From Citreicoccus inhibens (lineage in GTDB: Bacteria; Myxococcota; Myxococcia; Myxococcales; Myxococcaceae), in assembly GCF_019039035.1 (NCBI RefSeq), contig NZ_JAHNZT010000030.1, positions 1 to 64,000 on the forward strand: a DNA stretch of 64,000 bases, given 5' to 3'. The translations under genes were made by a program, and so were the position numbers. The notes beneath the pieces are model-generated. The model was not told the DNA's origin. It did not search any database and was given only the letters and a program-made list of their open reading frames with translations. The stretch's first letter is position 1. Each line of letters starts with the position of its first letter. Below are positions 23,299-32,231 of the stretch, in pieces.

Positions 23299-26200
23299 TC
23301 AACGGTTCAGCGTGAAGCCGCAGGCCGAGTCGAGCACCGGCCTGGCGCCCGCAAGCGCCTGGAGCAGCCGATCATGGTGTGCCCGCTCGGCGCCGAGCTG
23401 GGCCTCCACCGCCTCGGCGGCGAGCCCCTGGTGGGTGAGCGACAGGCGCAGCCGCTCCAGCGTGGCGTCGCGCTCCGCCTCGATGCCCTTGCGCGCCTGG
23501 GTGGCCAGCTTCTCCAACGCGGCGGCGGCGGCCTGCTCGGCCACGGGCACCGCCGCGTCCACGAAGGCGCCGAAGCCCGGGAACGCGCGCAGCACCTCGT
23601 CGCCCTTGAGCGCGCGGCCCTCGAGCTCCAGCGCGGGGAGGACAGAGGTGTCGGCCTTGGGGCCGCCCGCGGACTCCACCACCGCGAGATGCAGCAGCGA
23701 GCGCTCCAGGAAGCGCGCCAACTGGCGGCTGGGCACGCGCGCGCCGGGCGAGGTGTCCTCGGGCTCGGGGAGCTGCACGTGGAAGAGGAACTCCATGCCG
23801 CGCGCCTTCTGGGGCCCTCGCTTCTCGATGGCGCGGAAGGCGCTGCGCCCATACGGGCCATCGCGCAGGAAGCCGAAGAGGGCCTCCACCAGCGGGTGGC
23901 CCGTGGCGAAGTACTCCAGTTCCTCGGCCTCCACCGCGGTGTCGCGCCAGAAGGTGCCCAGCACCGTGCGGTCCTCCATCACGTCGATGCCCGGCAGGCC
24001 GTCCACCTTGAGCGCGTGGCCGAAGTGGAAGGCCACCTGGAACGCGTCCACCTGCTCGTCCGTGTCCACGCCAATGCCCACGCGGCGCGCGAGTTCGGTG
24101 ACGGTCTCCTCCAGGCGCTCGTCGAGGTCGCGCGCCACGCCCCACAGCCCGTCCTCCAGCGGCTGGGCCTCGGCGTCCTCGTCCTCCTCGTCCTCGTCGG
24201 GCTCCTCGCCCATGCGGACCAGCGCGCGCTTCACCAGCCGCTCCACCGCCGGCTTGTCGAAGCTGCGCAGGTCCAGCAGCGGATCATACGCGCGCTTCAC
24301 CTGCGCCCGCGCCGCCTCCACGCGCGCCTTCAGCTCCTGCGCGTACGCCATGCGCTCCTCGCGCGGCACCAGCGCCAGCTCCGCCAGCCGGTCCTCCACC
24401 TCCTCCAGCACCGCGTCCAGGCCGCCCACCGTCTCGCCGAAGACGCCCACCGCGTCCGACAGGAGCATCAGCACGTCCGCCGCCAGCGTGCCCGCCGGGT
24501 CGAAGACGTGGATCTCCACCGGGTGCGCCTGACCGATGCGGTCCAACCGGCCGATGCGCTGCTCCACCGTGGCCGGGCTCCAGGGCAGGTCGTAGTGCAC
24601 CAGGTGGTGCGCGAATTGGAAGTTGCGGCCCTCGCCGCCCACCTCCGTGCACAGGAGCACCTTGGGGCCCTCGGGGTCGCGGAAGCGCGCCACCTGCCGG
24701 TCCCGCTCCACCAGCGGCAGGTCACCGTGGTAGCCGAGCGACTCCACGCCCTCGCGCCCCAGCTCCGCCTGGAGCATGTCCAGCGTGTCGCGGCTCTCGG
24801 TGAAGACGAGCACCTTGGCGCGCGGCGCTCCCTTCCAGATGACGCCCTGGAGCACGCGCAGGAACGCGGAGAACTTCGCGTCGCGCGCGGGCAGCAGCTT
24901 CAGGCCCGAGTCCTTGAGCGCCGGGTTGGAGCGCACCGCGCCGGCGAAGGACGCGGTGCTCGACTCCAGCCGCCGCAGCACGTTGCCCAGCGGCGCGCCC
25001 CGCAGCGATGACTTCGCCAGCACCGCCAGCGCCGCGTCGCGCACCTTCAGCTCCTCGGCGCTCAGCGTCACCGGGTGGCGGTGCAGGCGCCGCGTGGAGA
25101 AGCCGCCCACCACCGCGCGCCGGTTGCGCACCAGCCGGTCGGACAAGCTGTACGTCTCCGCCAGGTGCGCCAGCAGCGCCTCGCGGTCCTTCAGCGACGT
25201 GAGGCGGCTGTCCTCGGGGAAGCGCCTGGCCAGCGCGCGCACCGCCTCGGAGGCCTTGCCACCTTCCAACAACGAGCGCACCGCGGCGGACAGCTCCTCC
25301 TGCCGCTGGAGCCGCGCCTCGAAGCCCGCCACGGTGGGCGCGGTGGCCGCGTCGATGAGCGTGAGCAGGCCGTGGTACTCGGCCGGGTCCAGCTGCATGG
25401 GCGTGGCGGTGAGCAGCAAGAGGCCCCACGAGTTGGCCGCGAGTCCGCGCGCCGCGGCGAAGGCCTTCTCGCCCTTGAGGTGGTGCGCCTCGTCGATGAT
25501 GACCAGGTCCCAGAACGCGTCCTCGCCGGCCACCTCGCGGCGGTGCTCCTCCGAGCGCGCGAGCAGCTCCAGGCTCGTCACCACCAGCGGGAAGCGCGCC
25601 CACGGCGACACCCCGGGCGCCTCCTTGAGCGACTGCGCGTGGCGGTCCGAGTCCATCAGCGTGAAGAGCTGGTTGAACTTGTGGAACAGCTCCACCAGCC
25701 ACTGCACGGTGAGGTGGCTGGGCGCCACCACGAGCACGCGCCGCGCCAGCCCCACCAGCCGCAGCGCGCTGAACACCATGCCCGCTTCAATCGTCTTGCC
25801 CAGGCCCACTTCGTCCGCGAGCACGAAGCGCGGGCGCCGCGCGGACAGCACGCGCTGCACCACGCCCACCTGGTGCGGCTTCACCATCACGCGGCTGGCG
25901 AGCAGCGCGCCCAGCGCATCGCCGCGACGCTCGTCATCCAGGATGAGCGCCTGCTTGCGCAGGGTGAAGGCGCGGGCCTCGCCCACGCGCCCCTCGCGCA
26001 GCGTCGACACCAGGTCCGAGCGCGGCGGCAGCGCGCGCACCTCGGACTCGGGCAGCTCGTCCTCTTCGCCCGTGTCGGAGAAGCGCACCACGTAGCGGCG
26101 CAGGCCGCGCGCGCCGGGCTCCTCGCCCAGGATGACGGCCTTTCGTCCCTTGGGGGTCTGCACCGGCTCGCCGCGGGCCAGCGCGGTGGGCACCAGCGCC

Positions 26201-26352
26201 CCGCCCTTGGCGGACACCAGCACGGGCGCGTCCTCGCGCCCCGGGAAGGCAACGAGGGCCCGGGCCCCCTCCTCCTGAAGCGACAGCAAATGCCCCACGC
26301 CCCATTCGGGCTGGGGGAGGTAGCGGACCTTCAAACCTTCAACGAGGGACAT
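23299..26352 (-). CDS. RapA-like SNF2-family ATPase/translocase
   Basis: The 1017-residue protein starts at ATG 26352 (MSLVEGLKVRYLPQPEWGVG), which begins a Tudor-like N-terminal region as in RapA. The SNF2 motor follows: GLGKT at 183-187, IIDEAHH with DEAH at 287-290, LLLTATPMQL (motif III), and C-terminal helicase motifs VLVFTESRDTL, LLCTEVGGEGRNFQFAHHLVHYDLPWSP and QRIGRLDRIGQ. Length matches RapA (about 970 residues), which recycles stalled RNA polymerase. A C-terminal coiled-coil-rich part of about 350 residues is less conserved, so a different SNF2 role in repair is possible. It is divergent from the CHASE3 kinase. Confidence 0.9.
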   Translation of the reverse strand: MSLVEGLKVRYLPQPEWGVGHLLSLQEEGARALVAFPGREDAPVLVSAKGGALVPTALARGEPVQTPKGRKAVILGEEPGARGLRRYVVRFSDTGEEDELPESEVRALPPRSDLVSTLREGRVGEARAFTLRKQALILDDERRGDALGALLASRVMVKPHQVGVVQRVLSARRPRFVLADEVGLGKTIEAGMVFSALRLVGLARRVLVVAPSHLTVQWLVELFHKFNQLFTLMDSDRHAQSLKEAPGVSPWARFPLVVTSLELLARSEEHRREVAGEDAFWDLVIIDEAHHLKGEKAFAAARGLAANSWGLLLLTATPMQLDPAEYHGLLTLIDAATAPTVAGFEARLQRQEELSAAVRSLLEGGKASEAVRALARRFPEDSRLTSLKDREALLAHLAETYSLSDRLVRNRRAVVGGFSTRRLHRHPVTLSAEELKVRDAALAVLAKSSLRGAPLGNVLRRLESSTASFAGAVRSNPALKDSGLKLLPARDAKFSAFLRVLQGVIWKGAPRAKVLVFTESRDTLDMLQAELGREGVESLGYHGDLPLVERDRQVARFRDPEGPKVLLCTEVGGEGRNFQFAHHLVHYDLPWSPATVEQRIGRLDRIGQAHPVEIHVFDPAGTLAADVLMLLSDAVGVFGETVGGLDAVLEEVEDRLAELALVPREERMAYAQELKARVEAARAQVKRAYDPLLDLRSFDKPAVERLVKRALVRMGEEPDEDEEDEDAEAQPLEDGLWGVARDLDERLEETVTELARRVGIGVDTDEQVDAFQVAFHFGHALKVDGLPGIDVMEDRTVLGTFWRDTAVEAEELEYFATGHPLVEALFGFLRDGPYGRSAFRAIEKRGPQKARGMEFLFHVQLPEPEDTSPGARVPSRQLARFLERSLLHLAVVESAGGPKADTSVLPALELEGRALKGDEVLRAFPGFGAFVDAAVPVAEQAAAAALEKLATQARKGIEAERDATLERLRLSLTHQGLAAEAVEAQLGAERAHHDRLLQALAGARPVLDSACGFTLNR

Positions 26353-26667
26353 GGCGCTCCATAACCCCGGCCCGCCGCGAAGGCCATCTCGTTGCCGTCC
26401 CCCCGCACTTCCGCGCGCCCCGGTCAACTCCCCCGGTTGCCGTGCCCCACCCGCGCAGTGTCCACGGCCAGACGCCCGGTCCGGTCCGCCCGCGGTCCAC
26501 CGCGTCCGCGCGCCTTGCCCACCCGGGCCACGTCCTCGGGGCGAGTGCGCTGTCCGTGGGTCAACGAGGCCCCGTCCGCGGGTCCCATGTTGGGGCAGGG
26601 CCCGCATCGGGGATGTTGAGGGGCGGACGGCGCGCCCGCACGCGGTGCCGTTCGGGGGGAGTGCAAC
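26353..26667. other. 315-bp divergent gene-free region
   Basis: This region separates the start of the SNF2 gene (minus) and the CHASE3 kinase (plus) and must hold both promoters. It is extremely GC-rich. I see no clear sigma-70 or sigma-54 hexamers, no convincing small gene and no palindrome longer than a few base pairs. A GGGGGGAG just before 26668 is the kinase ribosome-binding site. Confidence 0.5.
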
Positions 26668-28917
26668 ATGCTGCGCCGTTGGACCTTCGCTCAGCGAGTG
26701 GGGGCAGGTCTGTCCGCCTGCCTCCTGACCGGCCTCGTCCTCCTCGGCACCTTGTTCTCCACCGCGCGCACGCTCGCGTCCGACGAGGACTCGGGCACGC
26801 ACCAGGCCTCCGACTTCCTCGTGGAGGTGGAGCGGCTGCGGCGCGCCTTCGCGGAGATGGTGGCCACGGGGCGCGGCTACATGTTGTCCGGCGCGCCCTC
26901 GGACCTGAGGGCGCGCGAAGTCGCCCGCGAGCGCTTCCGGGCGTCGCTGCGCCGGCTGGAGCTGCACCCGGCCGGCCGGCCGTTCCAAGCCGAGGTGGCC
27001 GCCCTGCGCAAGGCCGAGGAGGCGGCCGAGACCCATGTGGCGGACGCGGTGGCGCGCGGCCCCCTGGACCCGCTGGAGCACCGCGTGCGCGCGGAGGAGA
27101 CGCCGGCGCGCCAGGAGGTGGAGCAGCGGATGGAGGCGCTGGCGGACACCGCCGAGAGCGCGCTGGTGACGCGGCTGTTCGCGCAGCACGAGGCGGCGCG
27201 GGGCTGGCTGCACCACGCGCTGGTGGCGGGCGTGCTGGGGCTGGCGGGGGTGGGCGCGCTGGGGTTCGTCCTGCGCCGCTCCCTGGAGCCGCTGCACAAC
27301 GAGCACGTGCAGAGCGAGCGACGGCTGCACCTCTTCATGGACGGCGTATCGGACTACGCGCTGTGCTTCCTGGAGCCGGACGGCGCGGTGTCCGGCTGGA
27401 GCACCGGCGCCGAGCGCCTCACCGGCTGGACGTCCGAGGACATCGTCGGGCTGGGCGTGGAGGTGCTCCACCCCGAGGAGGCCCTGGCCACCGGGTTGCC
27501 CCGCAGCTACCGCGAGCGCGCCGCGCGCGAAGGTCGCCTCCAGTCCGAGGGCTGGCGCCTGCGCCGCGACGGCTCGCGCTTCTGGGCCGAGACGCTGCTC
27601 ACCGCGCTGCACGACGAGCGCGGCCGGCTCCAAGGCTTCGCCGAGGTGACGCGCGACATCACCGAGCGTCGTCGCGTAGAGCGCATGCAGGCCCTGCTGG
27701 TGGAGGCGGGCCGCGTGCTGCCCTCGCTCGCCACCGCCCCCGAGCTGGGCGCGGCGCTCACCCGCCTGTGCGTCCCGGAGATGGCCGAGGCGTGCGTCCT
27801 GTACTCGGAGGACGATGACGGCGCGGTGCGCCCGGTGGCCGTGACGTGCGCGGACCAGGGCACGCGCGAGCGGCTGTGGGAGCCGCTCCTGAGCCGCCCC
27901 GAGGCCGACGAGACGGGCCCCGGGCGCGTGGTGCACACCGGCCGCGCCGAGCGCTTCCTGGAGGTGGACCCCGAGCGCCTGCCGCCCGCCGTGCGAGACA
28001 GCGCCCAAGGGGAGCTGTGGCGCGCCCTGGGCGTGCGCTCCGCCCTCACCGTGCCGCTGGCGGTGGGCCCACGCACCGTGGGCGCGCTGAGCCTCTTGTC
28101 CACCCGCCCCCACCGCCGCTACGGCGCCGCGGACCAGGCCCTGCTGGAGGAGCTGGCCGCGCGCGCCGCGCTCGCCATGGACAACGCGCGACTGTTGGCC
28201 GAGGCCCAAGGCGCGCTGGAGCTCATCGGCGTGGCGGCGCACGACCTGGGCAACCCGCTCAGCTCCCTACAGCTCCGCCTGCGGCGCATGCGCATGCTGA
28301 CCGCGAGCGCCCCGGACGCGCGCCTGCGCGATGGGCTCACCCTGGCCGAGGGCGAGACGCTCCGCCTGGGGCGGCTGGTGCACAACCTGCTGGACCTGTC
28401 GCGCCTGTCCGCGGGCCGGCTGGTGCTGGACACCGAGGAGCTGGACCTGGCGGAGCTGGCGCGCGAGGTGGTGGACCGCCACGCGGACCAGGCCGCCGCC
28501 GCCGGGTGCGCCCTGAGCGTGCGCGCCGACGAGGGCGCCACCGGCCCATGGGACCGCCAGCGCCTGGACCGCGTCCTCACCAACCTGGTCAGCAACGCCC
28601 TCAAGTTCGGCCCGGGCCAGCCCGTGGAGGTGCTCGTGGAGGTGGATGAGCACCACGTCCGGCTCGTCGTGCGCGACCGCGGCGTGGGCATCCCCAGCGA
28701 CGCCCAGGAGCGCCTCTTCTCCCGCTTCGAGCGAGGCCACGCCACCGGCCACCAGCCCGGCTTCGGCCTGGGCCTCTACATCGTCCGCCAGCTCGTCGAG
28801 GCCCACGGCGGCTCCATCCGCGTCCACAGCCGGGTCGGGGAAGGCTCGGAATTCACGGTGGAACTTCCGCGCCTCCCCGCCGCGTCCATCCCCCTGGCGG
28901 CCGAGGCCCGTGCCTAG
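26668..28917 (+). CDS. Membrane sensor histidine kinase, CHASE3-PAS-GAF-HisKA-HATPase
   Basis: The 749-residue kinase has two transmembrane helices (about 10-32 and 185-207) bounding an all-helical CHASE3 domain (RLRRAFAEMVATGRGYMLSG). A PAS domain follows (about 215-335, ending EVTRDITERRR), then a GAF domain (about 345-515), a HisKA with phospho-acceptor His525 in AAHDLGNPLSSLQ, and a HATPase with NLVSNALKF (N box), DRGVGIP (G1) and GFGLGLYIV (G2). All kinase motifs are intact. CHASE3 domains sense periplasmic or membrane signals. No cognate regulator is adjacent, which is usual in myxobacteria. A hairpin terminator directly follows the TAG. Confidence 0.93.
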   Translation: MLRRWTFAQRVGAGLSACLLTGLVLLGTLFSTARTLASDEDSGTHQASDFLVEVERLRRAFAEMVATGRGYMLSGAPSDLRAREVARERFRASLRRLELHPAGRPFQAEVAALRKAEEAAETHVADAVARGPLDPLEHRVRAEETPARQEVEQRMEALADTAESALVTRLFAQHEAARGWLHHALVAGVLGLAGVGALGFVLRRSLEPLHNEHVQSERRLHLFMDGVSDYALCFLEPDGAVSGWSTGAERLTGWTSEDIVGLGVEVLHPEEALATGLPRSYRERAAREGRLQSEGWRLRRDGSRFWAETLLTALHDERGRLQGFAEVTRDITERRRVERMQALLVEAGRVLPSLATAPELGAALTRLCVPEMAEACVLYSEDDDGAVRPVAVTCADQGTRERLWEPLLSRPEADETGPGRVVHTGRAERFLEVDPERLPPAVRDSAQGELWRALGVRSALTVPLAVGPRTVGALSLLSTRPHRRYGAADQALLEELAARAALAMDNARLLAEAQGALELIGVAAHDLGNPLSSLQLRLRRMRMLTASAPDARLRDGLTLAEGETLRLGRLVHNLLDLSRLSAGRLVLDTEELDLAELAREVVDRHADQAAAAGCALSVRADEGATGPWDRQRLDRVLTNLVSNALKFGPGQPVEVLVEVDEHHVRLVVRDRGVGIPSDAQERLFSRFERGHATGHQPGFGLGLYIVRQLVEAHGGSIRVHSRVGEGSEFTVELPRLPAASIPLAAEARA

Positions 28918-28920
28918 CGC

Positions 28921-28942
28921 CCTGGGGTGAGTACACCCCAGG
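28921..28942 (+). terminator. Intrinsic-type terminator of the CHASE3 kinase
   Basis: CCTGGGGTG-AGTA-CACCCCAGG is a perfect 9-bp stem with a 4-nt loop, 3 bp after the stop. It is followed by the T-rich CATGGCTTTCTATCT. Confidence 0.7.
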
Positions 28943-29006
28943 CATGGCTTTCTATCTCCTTGATAACACTCGCCGTTCAGTCCCCAGCGGAATTGTTTCT
29001 TAAAAG

Positions 29007-29036
29007 TTGAACCTGTCTGTTCAATACGGATATTCT
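29007..29036 (+). promoter_or_regulatory. Predicted promoter with overlapping palindrome, upstream of the cytochrome gene
   Basis: TTGAAC (29007-29012) and TATTCT (29031-29036) with an 18-bp spacer resemble a sigma-70 promoter in an unusually AT-rich patch. The -35 hexamer is also the left half of TTGAAC-N6-GTTCAA (29007-29024), a perfect inverted repeat that a dimeric repressor could occupy to block transcription. The gene starts at 29183, so the leader would be about 140 nt and contains a further hairpin at 29052-29082. Confidence 0.45.
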
Positions 29037-29051
29037 TCGTACGGCTAAAAA

Positions 29052-29082
29052 GTCCTGCTCTCCGAAAAGTCGGGAACAGGAC
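29052..29082 (+). promoter_or_regulatory. Leader hairpin of the cytochrome gene
   Basis: GTCCTG (29052-29057) pairs with CAGGAC (29077-29082), and an inner TCCGA (29061-29065) pairs with TCGGG (29070-29074) around AAAG. No T-run follows, so it is more likely a stabilising or regulatory 5' leader structure than a terminator. Confidence 0.4.
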
Positions 29083-29182
29083 GGATGCCGCCCTCCTCGC
29101 CCCCCAGCGAAAGAGGCCTTCGGCTCCACCAGCCAGGACGTCCCCCAGGCGTCCGCTTTCACACGTACGAAGGAGTTCCCCC

Positions 29183-31039
29183 ATGGGTGGCATTGGAGCA
29201 GCTCGGACGCCTTGGACGCGTCTGGCGCGCGTTGCATCCCCCTCAGGAGTCCCGGGTCGTGCCTCGCTGCTGGCGATGGTGGCGGGCTTGATGGTCGCGT
29301 GCGGTGGGCAGGAGGCGGACGGCGAGCCGGCATCGTTGGAGTCCCAGGGACAGGCGCTGGCGGCGGACGACTCGGACCTCGCGCGCCGGCCGACCCAGGC
29401 GGCCGCGGTGCCGCTGGCCCTGGAAGTGAACAACGGCCAGGGCGTGCCCCTGAAGGTGCGCGCCGGCCAGGCCTTCTACGTGAACCAGCTGGACATCCGC
29501 GCGTCCATCAACGCCTTCAAGGATGAGGGCGTGAACGGGCTGCGCCGCGACGGTGACTTCACCGGCGTGGGCTGGATGGGCGTGCAGCAGGCGGACCAGG
29601 AGTTCGTGCTGCTGTCCAACGCGGACGGCACCTATACCCGCCGGCGCTTCTTCCGCGGCGCGGCGTGGATGGACCTGCCCAGCTTCTTCATCGTGGAGCC
29701 GGTGGACGCGCGCGGCTTCCTCACCGGCCTGCCCATCGTGCTCAACGCCGGCACCGAGCACGAGCGCCGCACCAACCAGGACGACTTCTTCATCCGCCGC
29801 TTTCGCGCCATCCAGTGGACGCGCGACTGCGTCAGCACCGAGAGCTGCGCGGGCGCCAAGGTCTTCGAGGAAGAGGCCCTGGTGGAGCTGAGGAACGCCT
29901 ACGAGCACTCCAAGGCCCAGACGCTCACCTTCCGCGCGGACACCCGCGGCGTGCGCCTGCGCTGGAGCCTGCGCCCCGCCGCCCCCTGGTTCATCCCCGT
30001 GGAGCAGGTGAAGAACCCCGAGTTCGCCTACGGCTTCGGCATCGACATCCAGGCCCTTACGCCGCCGGGCGCCAACGGAACCTACGCCCCTGGGTCGGAC
30101 ATCACCTTCCAGCTCACACTTCGTGACGGCGCCGGCAAGCGACTTCACCCGAAGGGCAGCCTGCCCACCTACAATGAGGTCGTTCCGCCCGGCGCCCCCG
30201 GCAACGCGGCGGGAATTCAGTATTATTCAGCTTTCTTCGACCCCACGACGACGTATTACCGGCGGAAGCACCGGGAGCGGATGATGATGACGCAGCTCAT
30301 CGGGCCGGCGCAGGACATCCAGCCCATCCGCACCATCATCGACCTGGAGGCCTTCCTGGATGACTCGGCGGACGTGCAGACGGTGGCGACCCCCGAGCGC
30401 GATGGCGTCTATGGCCAGTTCATGACGTTCCCGCCGGCCAACAAGCTCTTTGGCGGCGCCTTCTTCCCCAACGAGGGCCGCTGGGACGCGCCCGTGAGCG
30501 ACACGTGGACGTACCACCTCCCGGCGAACGCGCGCTCCGGCACCTATCTGGTGTCCGCCAAGGCCCGCCGCGTGTACCTGGGTGAGGACCGTCCGGCGTC
30601 GCGCACCATCGAAATCCAGGTGGGCAGCCCGGTGCACACCGAGGCCAAGCTGACCACGGGCCCGTGCAACAGCTGCCACAGCCAGGGCGGCCAGCTGGCC
30701 GAGGTGCTGCACGGCAACGACAACCGCGCCGCGTGCGCGGCGTGCCACGCGCCGCTGGGCTTCGAGCTGGAAGGCCCCATCGTCGTGCGCACGCACTTCA
30801 TCCACTCGCGCTCGAACCGGTTCGACGCGCCGCTGCAGAAGTGCTCCTCGTGCCACCTGACCCAGGACAGCACGCAGCGGACCAGCAAGGCCGCGTGTCT
30901 GTCGTGCCACAAGAGCTACCCGGACAGCCACGTGGCGAAGTTCGGCCCCATCGAGAGCATGTACGTCGGCGGGGGCCGCGAATCCTTCCAGCAGTGCACC
31001 GGCGCCTGCCACAAGACACACCCGGGCAGCGGCTTCTAG
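29183..31039 (+). CDS. Multihaem c-type cytochrome lipoprotein
   Basis: The 618-residue product has a lipoprotein signal (SLLAMVAGLMVAC). About 430 residues of beta-rich domains follow, and the C-terminal 125 residues are packed with haem-binding motifs: CNSCH (495), CAACH (518), CSSCH (554), CLSCH (572) and an unusual CTGACH (605, three residues between the Cys). Extra His residues (RTHFIHSRS) could be distal ligands. The layout recalls outer-membrane multihaem cytochromes of the OmcA/MtrC class, but with only five motifs. It is probably exported and haem-loaded in the periplasm, then lipid-anchored. Strong AAGGAG at 29170-29175 supports the start. It stands alone between terminators, with its own promoter. 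Confidence 0.86.
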   Translation: MGGIGAARTPWTRLARVASPSGVPGRASLLAMVAGLMVACGGQEADGEPASLESQGQALAADDSDLARRPTQAAAVPLALEVNNGQGVPLKVRAGQAFYVNQLDIRASINAFKDEGVNGLRRDGDFTGVGWMGVQQADQEFVLLSNADGTYTRRRFFRGAAWMDLPSFFIVEPVDARGFLTGLPIVLNAGTEHERRTNQDDFFIRRFRAIQWTRDCVSTESCAGAKVFEEEALVELRNAYEHSKAQTLTFRADTRGVRLRWSLRPAAPWFIPVEQVKNPEFAYGFGIDIQALTPPGANGTYAPGSDITFQLTLRDGAGKRLHPKGSLPTYNEVVPPGAPGNAAGIQYYSAFFDPTTTYYRRKHRERMMMTQLIGPAQDIQPIRTIIDLEAFLDDSADVQTVATPERDGVYGQFMTFPPANKLFGGAFFPNEGRWDAPVSDTWTYHLPANARSGTYLVSAKARRVYLGEDRPASRTIEIQVGSPVHTEAKLTTGPCNSCHSQGGQLAEVLHGNDNRAACAACHAPLGFELEGPIVVRTHFIHSRSNRFDAPLQKCSSCHLTQDSTQRTSKAACLSCHKSYPDSHVAKFGPIESMYVGGGRESFQQCTGACHKTHPGSGF

Positions 31040-31067
31040 GCCGCCGCCCTTCTCGAGGAGGTCCTCC

Positions 31068-32228
31068 ATGGCCCAAGTGAAGATGCAGACGGCTCGCACC
31101 ACACTCGCCGAGCCGGCCGCCGCCGCGGAGGACCTCCTGCGCCAGCTCAACGGGCCTCCGCCCAAGTTGGTGACGCTGTTCGCGGCGCGCAACCGCAATC
31201 AGCTGGAACTCAATCGCGCGGTGCGCGCGCGGCTGCCCAAGGAGACCCGCCTGGTGGGCGCCACCACCGGCGGAGAGCTGGACAACGACGGCATCCACGA
31301 GGACACCGTGGTGCTGGGCGCCATGTCCGGCGACTTCGAGGTGGGCCTGGGGCTGGGCAGCGGCCTCACCGTGGACGCGTTCGGCGCGGGCGCGGCCGCC
31401 ATCAAGCGCGCGTGCGAGGAGCTGGGCGTCCGGCAGCAGGACCTCAATCCGCGCCACTACGTCGGGCTCGTGATTGACGACGGCTTCCGCTACAAAAAAG
31501 AAGAGCTGCTCCTGGGCATCCTCGACAAGAGCCAGACGCTGGTGCTCGTGGGCGGCGGCGCCAGCGACTACAGCCGGGACCCGGCGCGCCAGTCCGCGCT
31601 GGTGCACGTGGACGGCGAGGTGGCCGGCGACGGCGTGCTGGTGGCCCTGTTCAAGACGAACGCGCCGTGGGGCGCGCTGCGCTCGCACTGGTACGTGCCC
31701 ACCGGCGAGAAGCTCACCATCACCCGCGTGGACGAGACGCACACGCGCGCGCTGGAGATTGACGGCAAGCCCGCGGCGGCGCGCTACGCGGAGCTGTTGG
31801 ACGTGCGCCCGGAGGACCTGGAGTTCGGCAGTCCGCGCGGCTTCGCGGTGCGGCCCACCGCGCTCAAGGTGGGCCGGGAGTACTTCATCCGCGCCGCGTG
31901 GCGGCCGCTGGAGGACGGCTCCATCCTGTTCGCCAACCTCCTCGAGGAGGGCAGCGAGCTGGAGCTGATGAAGATTGGCGACATGGCGGGCATGACGCGC
32001 GCCTTCTTCACCGAGGAGCTGCCGCGGCGGGTGCCCAACCCCCAGGCCACGCTCCTGTTCCACTGCAGCGGACGCATGTGGTACGCGGGCGCCACCGGCT
32101 CGGTGCCCCAGCTGTCGGAGGCGATGAAGGTCGCTCCCACGGCCGCTGGGATGAATGTGCACTTCGAGATCTACTCGGGGTTCCACATCAACACCACGCT
32201 GACCGTGCTGGCTTTCGGGGCGAACTGA
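31068..32228 (+). CDS. FIST-domain sensory protein
   Basis: The 386-residue protein is a full FIST protein. The N-terminal FIST_N domain (about 30-235) has the motifs LVGATTGGELDNDG and ALVHVDGEVAGDGVLVALF, and the C-terminal FIST_C domain (about 250-370) carries RPTALKVGREYFIRAAWRPLEDGSI and ends with FHCSGRMWYAG. FIST domains are predicted small-ligand sensors, perhaps for amino acids, that work with kinases. The following hybrid kinase starts 3 bp after its stop, so sensor and kinase are translated together. There is no signal peptide, so the ligand is sensed in the cytosol. A GAGGAGG ribosome-binding site precedes the ATG. Confidence 0.9.
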   Translation: MAQVKMQTARTTLAEPAAAAEDLLRQLNGPPPKLVTLFAARNRNQLELNRAVRARLPKETRLVGATTGGELDNDGIHEDTVVLGAMSGDFEVGLGLGSGLTVDAFGAGAAAIKRACEELGVRQQDLNPRHYVGLVIDDGFRYKKEELLLGILDKSQTLVLVGGGASDYSRDPARQSALVHVDGEVAGDGVLVALFKTNAPWGALRSHWYVPTGEKLTITRVDETHTRALEIDGKPAAARYAELLDVRPEDLEFGSPRGFAVRPTALKVGREYFIRAAWRPLEDGSILFANLLEEGSELELMKIGDMAGMTRAFFTEELPRRVPNPQATLLFHCSGRMWYAGATGSVPQLSEAMKVAPTAAGMNVHFEIYSGFHINTTLTVLAFGAN

Positions 32229-32231
32229 TTC

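Noticed and set aside
26353-28242. Upstream extension of the SNF2 reading frame to about 1647 codons
   Set aside because: The part above 26352 is antisense to the CHASE3 kinase, lacks domain homology, and the Tudor-like RapA start lies exactly at the ATG at 26352.
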